Positions 21,401-33,400 of a stretch of 64,000 nucleotides of DNA are shown one piece after another. The position numbers were made by a program, and so were the translations under genes. The notes below the pieces were generated by a model that had not been told where the DNA came from, ran no database searches, and worked only from the letters and a program-made list of their open reading frames with translations. The stretch comes from Nageia nagi (Eukaryota; Pinophyta): positions 45,322,001 through 45,386,000 of the forward strand of contig JBITNC010000001.1 in NCBI GenBank assembly GCA_050084985.1. The letters run 5' to 3'. The number at the start of each line of letters is the position of its first letter. Position 1 is the first letter of the stretch.

Positions 21401-24400
21401 ATAATCATTATATTGAAAAGGCATATCTCTATCTTTTCACAAATATTTGGAGTTTGTCCCCTCAAAGCAGTGAAGCTATCATATTGGACTTCCAGCAGTT
21501 AAGTGAATTTTCTGGTCCATGACTCTCATTCTGGCAAAGAGGTTTTATTGGTTTGGCAAATATGGGGAAAACCACCTAAATTGCAAATTAGAAGATTTCA
21601 TGTTATCAATCTTATTTATTGGATACTCAAAATTGAAAAACATTTCAATTAACATGATACACCAAAAAGGATAAGCATCAATTTAGCTTCAACATAATTG
21701 AGGACCAAGGTTTGGCAATAGCTTAAATGCAAGATGAAAAGAAATGATAATGAACTGGCATGGAGAAAGTGTATCAATATGCTCATTGAGATGTATTATG
21801 AACCAAAGGCTGATGATGAGGAAAGTGCAAGATCCAATGTTAGGTCTGAGAACCATAAGGAATTAATTATGATTCTTAATTTTAATTTTAATTTTGGTAA
21901 TAACAAGATTAGAGATTGTGTGCATTTACAAAAAAATAGACAAAGAACCTTGCACTTGTTATGATTGAAAATGGTATAAAAAATGCGAGGAAAGCTTTTC
22001 AAGAGTGAAGGCTTAATATGGCTTATGAATATGGTAATCCTTTGGATAAATCTCTTGTATTTTACGTGGATCGAAGTGGTTATTTTGAAGATTGCAGGAT
22101 AGAATTGCTTGCTCATCAAGAAGAGGACACTTTCATATGGATTATTCATTGAAACCACGAGCATTGCTTTTGCAGGTCTGAATATGTTTAGAAAGGATTG
22201 CCATGTTTGGGTTAAATATGATCAACCACCATATGTGGTATTGTTGGATCTCATGGAAATTATTGGAATTGCAATGAATGATTTGGTGTGCAGATGTCAA
22301 TAAAATAATGCTGTTATGAGGATTATGTTATCTCTACCTGCATGGAAGAACAACACTAAGAAAGCTTATACAAAGATCTCCATCAAGGTAGCTCTCCAAG
22401 AAAAAAAAACTAGCTGAAGGAATAAAAATTGCAATATTGAAGTTGAAGACTAGAGATCAACCATCAAAGTGGTACACCAAAAGTTTGGCAAACAAGTTGA
22501 GCCTATTGAAGGACTTCGACAAATAAGGCAAGATTTAGAACCCTGGATAAACTTAGATGAATGCCAAGAAGACTCTACAAAAAGAGAATGTGATATGGGA
22601 ATCTAGAGCAAACTCAAGGATTTTCCAAAGAGAAAGAGCATGGCAAGCTATAAATGTGGAATTCTGGAGATTTTAAAATAAGTGCACACTTTTAGGACAA
22701 AGGTTGTCGAAGGGGGAGGGCATGTTATGATTCTTTAGACATTCTATGCTTGTTACACCGTATCATTGGTTGATTCCAATATACATCAATACTAGGCCAT
22801 CTACATAAGGATTGGTAATTATTAGAAAAAATATCATATAAATAGGAGGATATTTAGGCCCATAATCACCATATTGGAAAATCATATCTTCGTCACTTAT
22901 CACAAATATTTGGGGATTGCCCCCTCATGCGACAAAGCTATTGGGAAGTTCACAACCTCGAAGTGGTGAAGGTTATCATCTTCTCCTATTATTGCTTGAT
23001 ATCTTGTATTTAGCTATTTTAAGTTATTCTTCAATTGGCATTGCATGATCATATTGTTTCTCATTTTTTTTTTTAGAATTGATTTATTATTGTTTTATTT
23101 TTATTAGTTGGTTTATAACAATGCTTAACTAAAAGTTAAGAATTTTTTAAAAGTGAAGGTCGATGAGGGGGGTTTGATGGTAAGGTTTTGAAGAGGAAAA
23201 CTTTGCTAATATTATTGGTCCCCTATAGCAAAATTTGCAATAGAAACCAATTTTGGGTGCTTACTAGTAGCAGATCAAATGCTCAAGATCTCCCTTTCTG
23301 AAGACCCAACCCACTAGGTCCATAGAAACGTCTAACAAGAGCTCTAGTTTCCAAGAGATCACTCTCTTGGCTGCAATAATTTTCCTCACAATGTTTTCTT
23401 CAATTAATTCACAAAAAAGGCACTTTTGATTGGGTTGTGGGCCTTAGGGAATGAGATGTGTTCCTTATGTGCTTGGTATCCCAGTTTTGTTGCAAAAGAG
23501 AAAAGCCAAATAAACCAAAGGTTTGGGTCTATCTTGTACAATGGCCATGCAAATTTTAGGATCCAAAGACTCTTAAGAAGATAGGTAATGCCCTGGGTTG
23601 TTCAATCAAGATCCCAAATAATATTTTTGAGTTCTATGCTTATATTTGTGTCGAGATGAATCTACATGTTCCTTTTTCAAAGTACCTTGAGCTTTAAATG
23701 GCATGCAGCAACATAGAGACAATCAATAAATTATGAAAATCTACCTGGTTGTTGTAGGTTTTGCCTTGTTGTTGGCCATGCTTGTAAGGATTGGAGACAA
23801 GTAAATAACCTCAAAAATCTCCTCAAGCCAACATCTTGCTTGGTGTATGATGGAAAAAGAATCTCATAATCTAACTCCTATGCAAACTAGTTACCAAACA
23901 TATGCTAGACAATTAGGTGTTCAAGAGAGGGGATCCTTTATTGCAATGCAATTCTTAGCAAAATCGGTCTCCATTGCTTATCAGACAAAAATTGAAAAGT
24001 AGGTGGTTTCTCTCAAGAAACCAATTGTTGCACATCAACTGTATACATCAAAGTTAATTGCTCAACAATCAATCGAGGCCAATAAGCAACCCAACAGTCT
24101 TTGGGAGGAAGACATATAGTTTTGTAAAATTGGACCATCAAGAGATCAACAAGCATATTTGTGATTAAGGTATGCTGAATTGAGAATTTATGCCTCCTTT
24201 TGACAGATGTAGTAATGAATGGATAAGTCTTTACCAAAGAGGTATATAGACATATCCATGAACACGATCTAAAGGAAATTTCTTCTGCAATAGCCTCCTC
24301 CACTAGCTAGCTTCCAAAGCTTGAAATCAAAGGATTTGTAAACTCTCATTCAAATATGAATTCAAAGGAATTAGTGATTTCGTTGGTGCCAAAAATTCAA

Positions 24401-27400
24401 GCAAACAATGGCTTGAGGAGGTTTTTTAGAGACCATGAAGGCAAGATAGTTCACACCTTTTGCATGGGTCTCTCATTGGAGACTTCAAACGGGGCAAAAG
24501 CCATGGCCTTGATAACAATTATACATATTGCTTAGGAAAAAGTCTTCTTCAATCTGATTAGTAAGGGAGATTATCTCATCATCTTTAACGTATTTGGTTC
24601 AGGAAACATATTTGATTGGCAATTGGCCTCCTTGAAGAAGGAATTTGAGTCATTAAATCATGCTCAATACCCTATCTCTCATATGTCGATAAAAAGTAAT
24701 AAAGTGGCAGATTTGCTAGCTAACTTGAGGGGATTTGGGGATCTAATATACAATAGTCAAAGGCTCAAAATGCTCTCTTTGGGATTGTTTATCTCATATT
24801 TTGGCAATGGACATTGGTGCTACAATGCTTCAACAAAATGAAATATTCAAATGGTTTAACATAACTCAAATTAAACCATTTATTGATGTTGTTAAGGAAG
24901 AAATTTATAGCATTAGAACTCTACAAGCTCAATTTAAGCTATTGTTTCCTTTCTTATATGGGGAGCATCAACATTATAATGATGTAAGGTGTGTGATTTT
25001 TTTGGCTTGTTCTATATATGGATGTAATTGGAGCCAAAATTTCCTTTGGACTAGGACCCCTATAGATGTCCCTTTGAATTAACAAAAATAAACTCCAAAC
25101 TAAAATAGTTTATATCACTTCACATGCTATAGGGAAATTGTAAGATGTAGATAAAACGCAATAAAGCAGTTGTCACTAAAAAAAATTTAATCTGAAGAAA
25201 CTATAACCTGCATCTATGTTATGACATTCGGACTCAAATTTCATTTGCAAATGCCCACAAACAGTTCAGCTAATGATAGATTTTTACTGAAATTCAGCAT
25301 AAAATTCATGAAATTCTAAATAAACAAATAAAACTTTAATAAAAACCAAATACAAAAATTAAAATTGATTTGAATATCACGTCAAATCACCCATGGGCCA
25401 TTAAAGGAGAAAAACATGAGGACAAAACTAAGAGAGTTCCATACACAAGTGGCAACTATGATGGATAGCAACTAGAGCTAAAATTGAGCCATCTTAACAT
25501 ATGTTAGAGTGTATGGTAGAAAAGATACCATTTGTGATTAAACTCCAAATTAATTATACAAAATGTCCACTGGCATCATATTTTCTACAAGCCACTGTTA
25601 CTAAATGTGCATTGGCATCAAGATACGCTTTAAATTTTATTTTCCAAAAGCCACTTTATACAAAGTTGACAACTCCCTTAAGTGTTTGTTGCCAAAATTG
25701 CGGTACTCAAATAATATAATCTACAAAACAGATATATGAAAATGCAAGCAGTATTTGAATTATGACTTGGTGACATGCCTACAATTATGACAATATGACA
25801 ACTTAAGATTTGGCAACTCAAAACAATGAATTAGCTTGGGAAACAAAATGCAAGATACACACTTTTATTAAGGAGAAGTAGGTGCTTTTCCAAAAAGAGA
25901 AACATAAAAAAACATGGTCATCCTTTCAAGTTAACGTGCTTCCCAATCCCCCCAAAACCCTAAAAGGCTAAAACAAACAAAAAAAAAAACTAAGTTTTGT
26001 TGGTATGTTTTTCTTTCCTCACCCAAAACATGCACAAAACTTGGAGGAAACAACATAGCTTGTTTCCGCTTGAAAGGACTGGTTACCCCAACCACTCACA
26101 TGGAATATGGACTAGGGCACAGTGGATAGAGATGCATGTTGTTAACCGCATACAAGGGAAATTCACTGTCAAAATTCATTTCCACAAACAGGAAAGACTA
26201 CAAGTGTGAAAGAAAATGAAGAAAGATCACAAATGCAAGGATAAATGCATAAGAATATGAATAATAAGCTTATGAAGGTATCACCAATGATGCAGTGTCT
26301 CGACAAGTCATCTCTGGATTCTTTAAAAAATGTATTCACTAATCAAGTCGGGCAACAAATAGCAAAGGGCTCAAGTTACTACCAAACAAGAGCAGGAAGT
26401 TGTAGGGTCTATGGTGGGAAACTCAATGGAAAAGGATGAAAAGGGGAAGACCACATGTGAATACATAAATCTAACTAAATGTCATAGAGATAAGCTACAC
26501 ACCACAGAATACATCCACTTATATGCAAATCATACAATGAACAATTTAAACTACTTCAAAAGATATTCAATGATCGTCTCTTCAAACTGGCAGTTTTCAA
26601 AGAGAATGCACTTAAGCAGTAAAAACTATCTCTACCAGCAAGAGAATCTTACAGGATAAGATGAATGATCCCACAAATGATAGTCTTCACAACATTTACT
26701 TTACAGAACAATTCCATAAAGAAATCAATTCTCAATGATATTCAATAATATAAACACAAATATTACTTCCATGATTACGGTACCCTCAACATGATATTCA
26801 AAACACACCAAAGTTATAATAATATGCAACCATGGCATGCAACGAATCCCTTATGCCACAAATTCTTATGTAATGGAATGCTAAAATCTTTCATATGCAA
26901 AAATTCTCATATATGCAAAAAAACCTTCCAATTTCTACAAATGCAAAAATCCCCTTCTAAATGGCCTGAGTGGGGTATAAATAGGCCACTAGAAGTGTTG
27001 CCCTAAAGGCATCAAATTTGATATGGTGTGCTTACATGCAACACACATACCAATGCAAAATCTGATCTTTCACAAAAAACTATGCAAGTGGCATTTAAAA
27101 ATTGACAAAATATAAATGCCACAGTCGCAGAATGTCTAATCTACCTCTATCCTATGCAAAAAGAAAATCAAATATGCAATAAAAGTCTGACATTTGAACC
27201 GGCAAGAGCAAAACCACATCCTTGCACCGCTCAGATTCATAAATGAGTTTGACATTTGATCTAGCAGGAGCAAAACCTCATCCCTACACCAACCAAATCA
27301 AGTAAATAAAGTCTAAATACAACAACCACCATCAATATGCACTAAACAAAGAAAGGATAACTGCAAACACAATCTACGAGTGATCAAATCCAGGCCAAAT

Positions 27401-30400
27401 TTGATCTGGTACCAGTGGAGTTCCACACGTTGGTGAGACCATACGACTCAATGGTCTCTTCCAACGATGTTGCCATTCTATCTGAATTAGTCTCTGATCT
27501 GCCTAGACATAACCTGCATCTAAAATTTCCAAATGACCATCTGCCTCTCATGATGAATGGGCTACCCTACCTTCAGTAAGTTGAGATCCTCAACCTCAAG
27601 ATGTTCCTGGATTAGATTTTGAGCCTCTGCCAAGATCACTTCCTTTCTACGCACATTGTTATCTTCCCCTTGAAACTTCCTTTCTACCTCCTTTCTCAAA
27701 GGGATCCTCACTTTCAAAACGGCATTACACTTTGCCAGTGCATGCTTCAGCTAGTCATGTTGATACATAAATTCATGACAGTAGACTGATTTCTCTGGTC
27801 TATCCGCAAAGATCTACTGCAAATGGATGACAGTAGGAAGATGACCATCCAACTTCTCGAGGAGGGCTGTTATTTGGGATTTGAGTTCTCTGATCTCAAC
27901 ACCTTCCTCAAGGAGACTATATAATTGAGAAGATAACTTCTCAATGGTCTCCATCATCTCTTTCTCCAACAGGTCCTTCATCAATTCCCATCCTACATGG
28001 AACGAGGCTTTTTTTTTAACTCCACAAGGGTGGTGCTAATGGAATGGAACTCCTTAATGATCTTCCTGCTAGCCATGAGTTCCTTTTTGAGTCTTCTCAC
28101 CTCCTTCTTGGCCTCATAGCCTTTGTGTTCCATGACAGCAGCAATTTGAGTAACTGTGCTTTCTGGCTGTCAGAACTAACTTAACAAGCATCTTGAATGT
28201 CTCTATCTTGAACAGTGGTTGATGGAGATCTCCTTTCTTGAAGCAGAAACAAAAGTATCTACTCTTCTAACCTTCTCACCATCGTAGAGCTCTTCTTCAT
28301 CCTTAGACCTTACATCCTGGTCGATCTCTTCATCGTGAGTCGTGCTCATGCTTAAGGCTTTTAAGCAAGCGTCTAAGTCAAGATTTGGATGTTCAGTAGT
28401 TGGCTTGGGAGGGATACTCTGCACCAACACTTTGCCTTTACTGATCTTCTTGACTTCTTTTGTTGGAGTGGCTTGAACAAGGGCAACTTCCTTACTTTGG
28501 TGGTCGTCCTGCTTTCTCTTCTTCTTCTACCTCTTGGTCTCTCCATCTTCTTCATATCCGTCATCACCACCTAATGATAGAACTTTCTTGCATGGTTGAG
28601 AGAATCTCTCATGGCTAGTCCTCTTCATAGAGGGCTTTTGGGAAGATGAGAGTGACCTCTTTCTATGTTCGGCAAGAGAGGGTTTGGAAGAACCCACTTC
28701 CTTGGCATATTTCACTCCAACAATATGGACCTCTTCATCATAAGTCTTAACGTCTATGAATAGGTCATCATCCTTGTTTGGGAGAGTTTCAATCTCTGTA
28801 TCATCAGGTGCAAAAGCCCCTACAACTACATTCTCTTGATTGGGGTACTCTTCATTAGCATCATCATCATCTTCTTCTTCTTCTTCTTTGCCATGACTTT
28901 CTCCATCACATCCTTAGCTCTTTGTCTCTTCTCCCGAGCCTTCTTCAGTATAGCCAGGTTCTTCGCCACTTTCTTCATCAAAAGAAGAAATAAAGTGTTC
29001 GGAAGAACTGCAACTTGGTTGTAGTGGAGCAACTTTCTCTCTATATATCCAAGACAACGAGTAGGTCTCGATGGAGTTTCTTCAATAGAGGAATCATTGG
29101 CACAAGCTTCCTCCAGCATACTCAAAGGGACATCATGGTAACCAACATCTCTAAGATCAACCACCACCTGCTGGCCTTTCTTTGTTGTGTAAGTCACCAC
29201 ATTGCATTTACTAGGCTCTGCTGAGACACACTCTCTTGACATTACTTGTTTTTTCCCCATGGGAAGCAAGGATGTCTTGACTTGGGGAGATGCAATGCTT
29301 GTAGGAGGGGACATTTTGATCCTTAATGGGACCTCTTTGGGTCTTTCTTTTACAGTCCTGGGTCTCTGAGGTGCCTTTTCTACCTAAAGAGGGGCCTTGT
29401 TTCTGCTTAAAAGAGCATCGATCTTTGCTATCTCCTCCTCATCTCGTACATTTCTATATTTCTCCGCATTCCCTAAAGATTTATGCTTGTAAACAACAGG
29501 TTTATGGAATGCGGTGTTGTAGAAACGGGTGATAACACCTCTAGGATCATAGTTTATAGTTGATGCCTCCTTGAAGAATACATATTGTTGCAGCTCCTTC
29601 ATGCTATTAGCCTAAACCCATGTCTGGCAAACATAACTTGCGATAGAAATGGGAAAGTTAATGGTTGTGTCCTTTCTCCACACTCATTCCTTCAAAAACA
29701 GCAATTGTCTGGCAAACTCCATGAGAATCATTCTATCACTGGCATATCTGGGCAAGAGTAGGGGCTGTTCTTTAGAGCCATAGACCTTGATGTACATGTG
29801 ATCTAGGTGGGTGCAAGAAGTTGGGTCCACTTTAAGGCCAAAAAGTGGAAGTGTTTTCCTTGATTTCAAGTTTGGGTATGATTGATCTCAAAATCTGAAG
29901 CACTTAGACATGGAATCATGAAAAAGGTCACTAGGGTCAAAATGTAGTGCTCAGAGTCTAGTATTCAAATATATAATTTGTTCCAATACCCAAATCGTAG
30001 AATTTAAAATTTGATAGGATGAACAAAAACCACTTTTTTAAAAAAACCATTTTTGGACCATACCATGCATGTGTCCGTCCAACATAATTTGACTAAAATC
30101 AAGGCATTTTTTAAAATCCTTTTAGACAAAGATACCTCACACATTGGAGCTTGTCTTGGATATTTTTCCATAATTTTTGCATTAATATCTTTTTTTAATA
30201 ATTTTGTACTAGGCATGTTTGTGGTTTCGAAAAGTGCTCATGTTCGTCCAGCATAATTTAATCTAAACTTAATCTTTTTTCAAAAAAAAAATTATTCTTA
30301 TAGAGAATTATGTGAAGCTTGTCCCTGTATAATTTTTTTTTCATAATTCCCCCCCCCACCAAAAAAAAACTTATTAAGAAAATACGAGACCCTCATATTT

Positions 30401-33400
30401 CAAGTATATGGATCACTTGTACTAACAAATAATCAAAAAATATAAAATCTTATCCAATTGTAAAAAATATACATATTTGAAATCTACACTCTTTAATCTA
30501 TAATGAGTTTTAATTTCATGAAAAAAATTCTACCAAAACTTCATCAAACGTATGCTAAAGTTAAGATTTTCCATTAACATTGCCATAAACATATACTTGC
30601 AAGTCCAAGGCTAAGTGTTGGCTCACCAAGCCTTTTCCAAGCCTAAATCCGTGGCAACATCGGAGATTCAAATATCGGGCTCCCGATAAATCAGGACCCC
30701 AATAAATGTACGCATTTTAGTTTTAAATATCGGGAACCCGATATTTATTGCGATCCCGAACCTGAACCAAGATCTTGATTTTTCCGACATTGAATTTTAA
30801 CTTCGCCGATTTTCCCCACTTCCCCTTTAAGTGGACTCAGCTTCTTCCTTTCACCCATCTGTATACTGCAAGTAGAAATTTGCGTGTACATTGATGGCCT
30901 AGACAATAGCATCAAAGATCCTCTTGACTACTGACTCTACCTTGATCTCCTTATAAATGGCATACTCCCACTGGTCGTTTCTCTCATAGAAATGCTTGAA
31001 TTGTTATGAGACCATCATTTCGAGTAAAACTGCCATACCGAGGTGCCCTGCTTGTCTAGATGTCTTTCATTTGCATGTCCTCTCGATCTGAACTTGTTGT
31101 GTAACAATAGATACACCAGGTAAGAGTTCATGTAGAACCTTCTGGAAGAGCCAAAGTAAGCCAATTGGTGGCGCAAGGCATCACTGATTACCCTGCTCCA
31201 TCGAATAGCTCTCCCCGAACTAATCATAGCAATAAATCCAATGAACTCCTTCCCATACTTGGGAGTCAATTGCCTAACTTGTGACTCTAAACAATAAAGT
31301 GATCAACTTAGTGACCGTGGGAAGGAACTCCTCCCTACGAGCATTGATTAATCTCTGGCCCTGGATGCTCTAGTATTCTTCACATAACCATCTTTTGATA
31401 TAATCCCTAGGCCAGACAATGGAGTCATGAAATTCTTTAGAATGGGCCAATGTATAATAATCTCCATATCTTCTCCAACCAAAAGCAGCTTCGATCCCTT
31501 CCGGAGAGAAATCCATGATCACATTCCCTTCGGTGTCCAAGAGAACTCTCTTGTCATACTTAAAATGTTTGGAAACTTCATAACATAAATCAGGAAATGA
31601 AACAGCAAAAGGCATCATAATGGCATTGAATAGCTCACAAGAATGGATGATTTCATCCGACAAGTCCTCCTTGCTAATGGAGGCAGCAGTGGTTATAGTC
31701 TGGATGGGGTCAACGTTTCCCCAATCTATATCCCTAATGAAAATGAATCTCTCTTTAAATTTGGCTTCAGGGAGTTCTGGTTTTTCTCTTTCTTGGAACT
31801 CTATCTGACTTTCCCTCATGATTCTCTCCATTTGGTCATTTGTGACATGCCTCTCAAAGAGTTGTCTCTGAATCTTTCTGGTCTTGGGTGGGGGAGGCCT
31901 TATTCTAGAAGTCATCTTCAAATATGAAAAATGTATAGAAAACTATAGAAAAAAGTCGAAATTGTAGTTAGAAATGCCCCAACAAGGGTCAAGCACCAAA
32001 TTGAATATGTCCTAGGAAATGCAAAAAAAATGGCCAAATGTGCAAGACCAAGCTGCAAAAACATCCTACAAGAATAAATTGGGACAGCCTTCTAATAAAG
32101 GTTGCATGGAGGGTTTATGCATGGTACGTTGCATGTATGCCACATGTCTTCTTAGCCCTTTAACTCTTGGTTTCCTCGATACTTAGCCAATTTCAGCTCA
32201 AAATCTCTAGGGCAGACATATCTGAGTATGTGCTTTTTCACTACCTGAAAAATATGCAACTAAGCACCTAATGTAAGAACACATTACTTAGTCAAATTTA
32301 GGGCAGAAATGTTCCATAATGAAGGTCAAATCACCACTTCATGCCAGAGTGTATGGATTTGGGCACGTGCTTTTTCATGTCCAACAAAGCATGCGCCTCA
32401 AATTTTCATGTACAAATTAAAGGAGAATGGAATGCACCTATAATCATGAATACTTAGCCAATTTTCTGGATCTAGACCTGGCGCACTATTTTGGATGAGT
32501 CCTTTATGCACTAATAAAAAAACATGCGCATAGGTCAATTAGGGCAAACCTTAGAAAAATGCAAAGTGAATTTTGAAAATGAACCCTGAGATCTAGCTCA
32601 CCCCTCTGAAGAAAAATGGCTTCTAGCAGTTCAAACACCTTCTCAAACCCTTATTTCTCCTAGGCGCATCAATTCAAGTGAGTCCTTAAGCACGTCCTAG
32701 AAATGGTGCGACTGGCAAACTTGATGCAAAATGAAATAAAGTGGTAAATAGTACAAGGGGTGACCTCATATATATAACTTACAAACATGCCATGTTTCAC
32801 CACCTTATTGGTCAATGTTGAGGTCAAATGACAGAGCTAGGGAGGTGGGTGCACGTTTTTGGGTACATGAAAAAGCATGTCCTGAAATACATGCACCATC
32901 CAACTCAATGCATCAAAAGTACTTAGTCAAATTTCATCACACTTCAAACCCTTGCAACTTGGTCGCACCCTTTTGGAGGGGTGCAAAAGCATGTACCTGA
33001 TAACATGTGCCTAGGCCCTTTACAAGATTCTATACTTAGTCAAAAATAATACCCTTGGGCCAGGACGTTTGGAAGCTAGCGCACCAATTTGGGTGGGTGC
33101 CTAAGCACAACTTAAAAATCATATGCACAATCTCACGGCACATTCACCAATGCAACAAATTAATGAAAATGACCTTGCAAATCACCATCCAAAGCAAGGT
33201 GCATCCTTTAGGGAACGTGCTTCTCCGAACTTAGCACAGCACAATGCTCCGAAATCAACCAAACAAGCTAAATCCCAAGGTTGACCTTCCTTTTATAGAC
33301 TTGCTCAAGTGGGTAGGTGTCATGCAACGATTGGCATCAATGAAGGTCCAATGCATGTGAACACACTTGTCTCCTTCATGGTGAACATCCAAAATTCCAC

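Noticed and set aside
22109-22303. 64-codon frame inside the small LTR element as a gene
   Set aside because: Short, no motif, interrupted on both sides; probably decayed interior of the element.
28826-29314. Lys/Met-rich frame as an independent nuclear protein gene
   Set aside because: It lies in line with other decayed minus-strand pieces from 31921 to 27400 within TE-A copy 2, so it is best seen as part of that frame.
31975-32005. TTTGGTGCTTGACCC followed by TTGTTGGGGC on the minus strand, resembling a Gypsy tRNA-Asp primer site
   Set aside because: The match to the TGGCGCCGTTGCC type is too weak and copy 1 has no equivalent, so I did not call an LTR boundary there.
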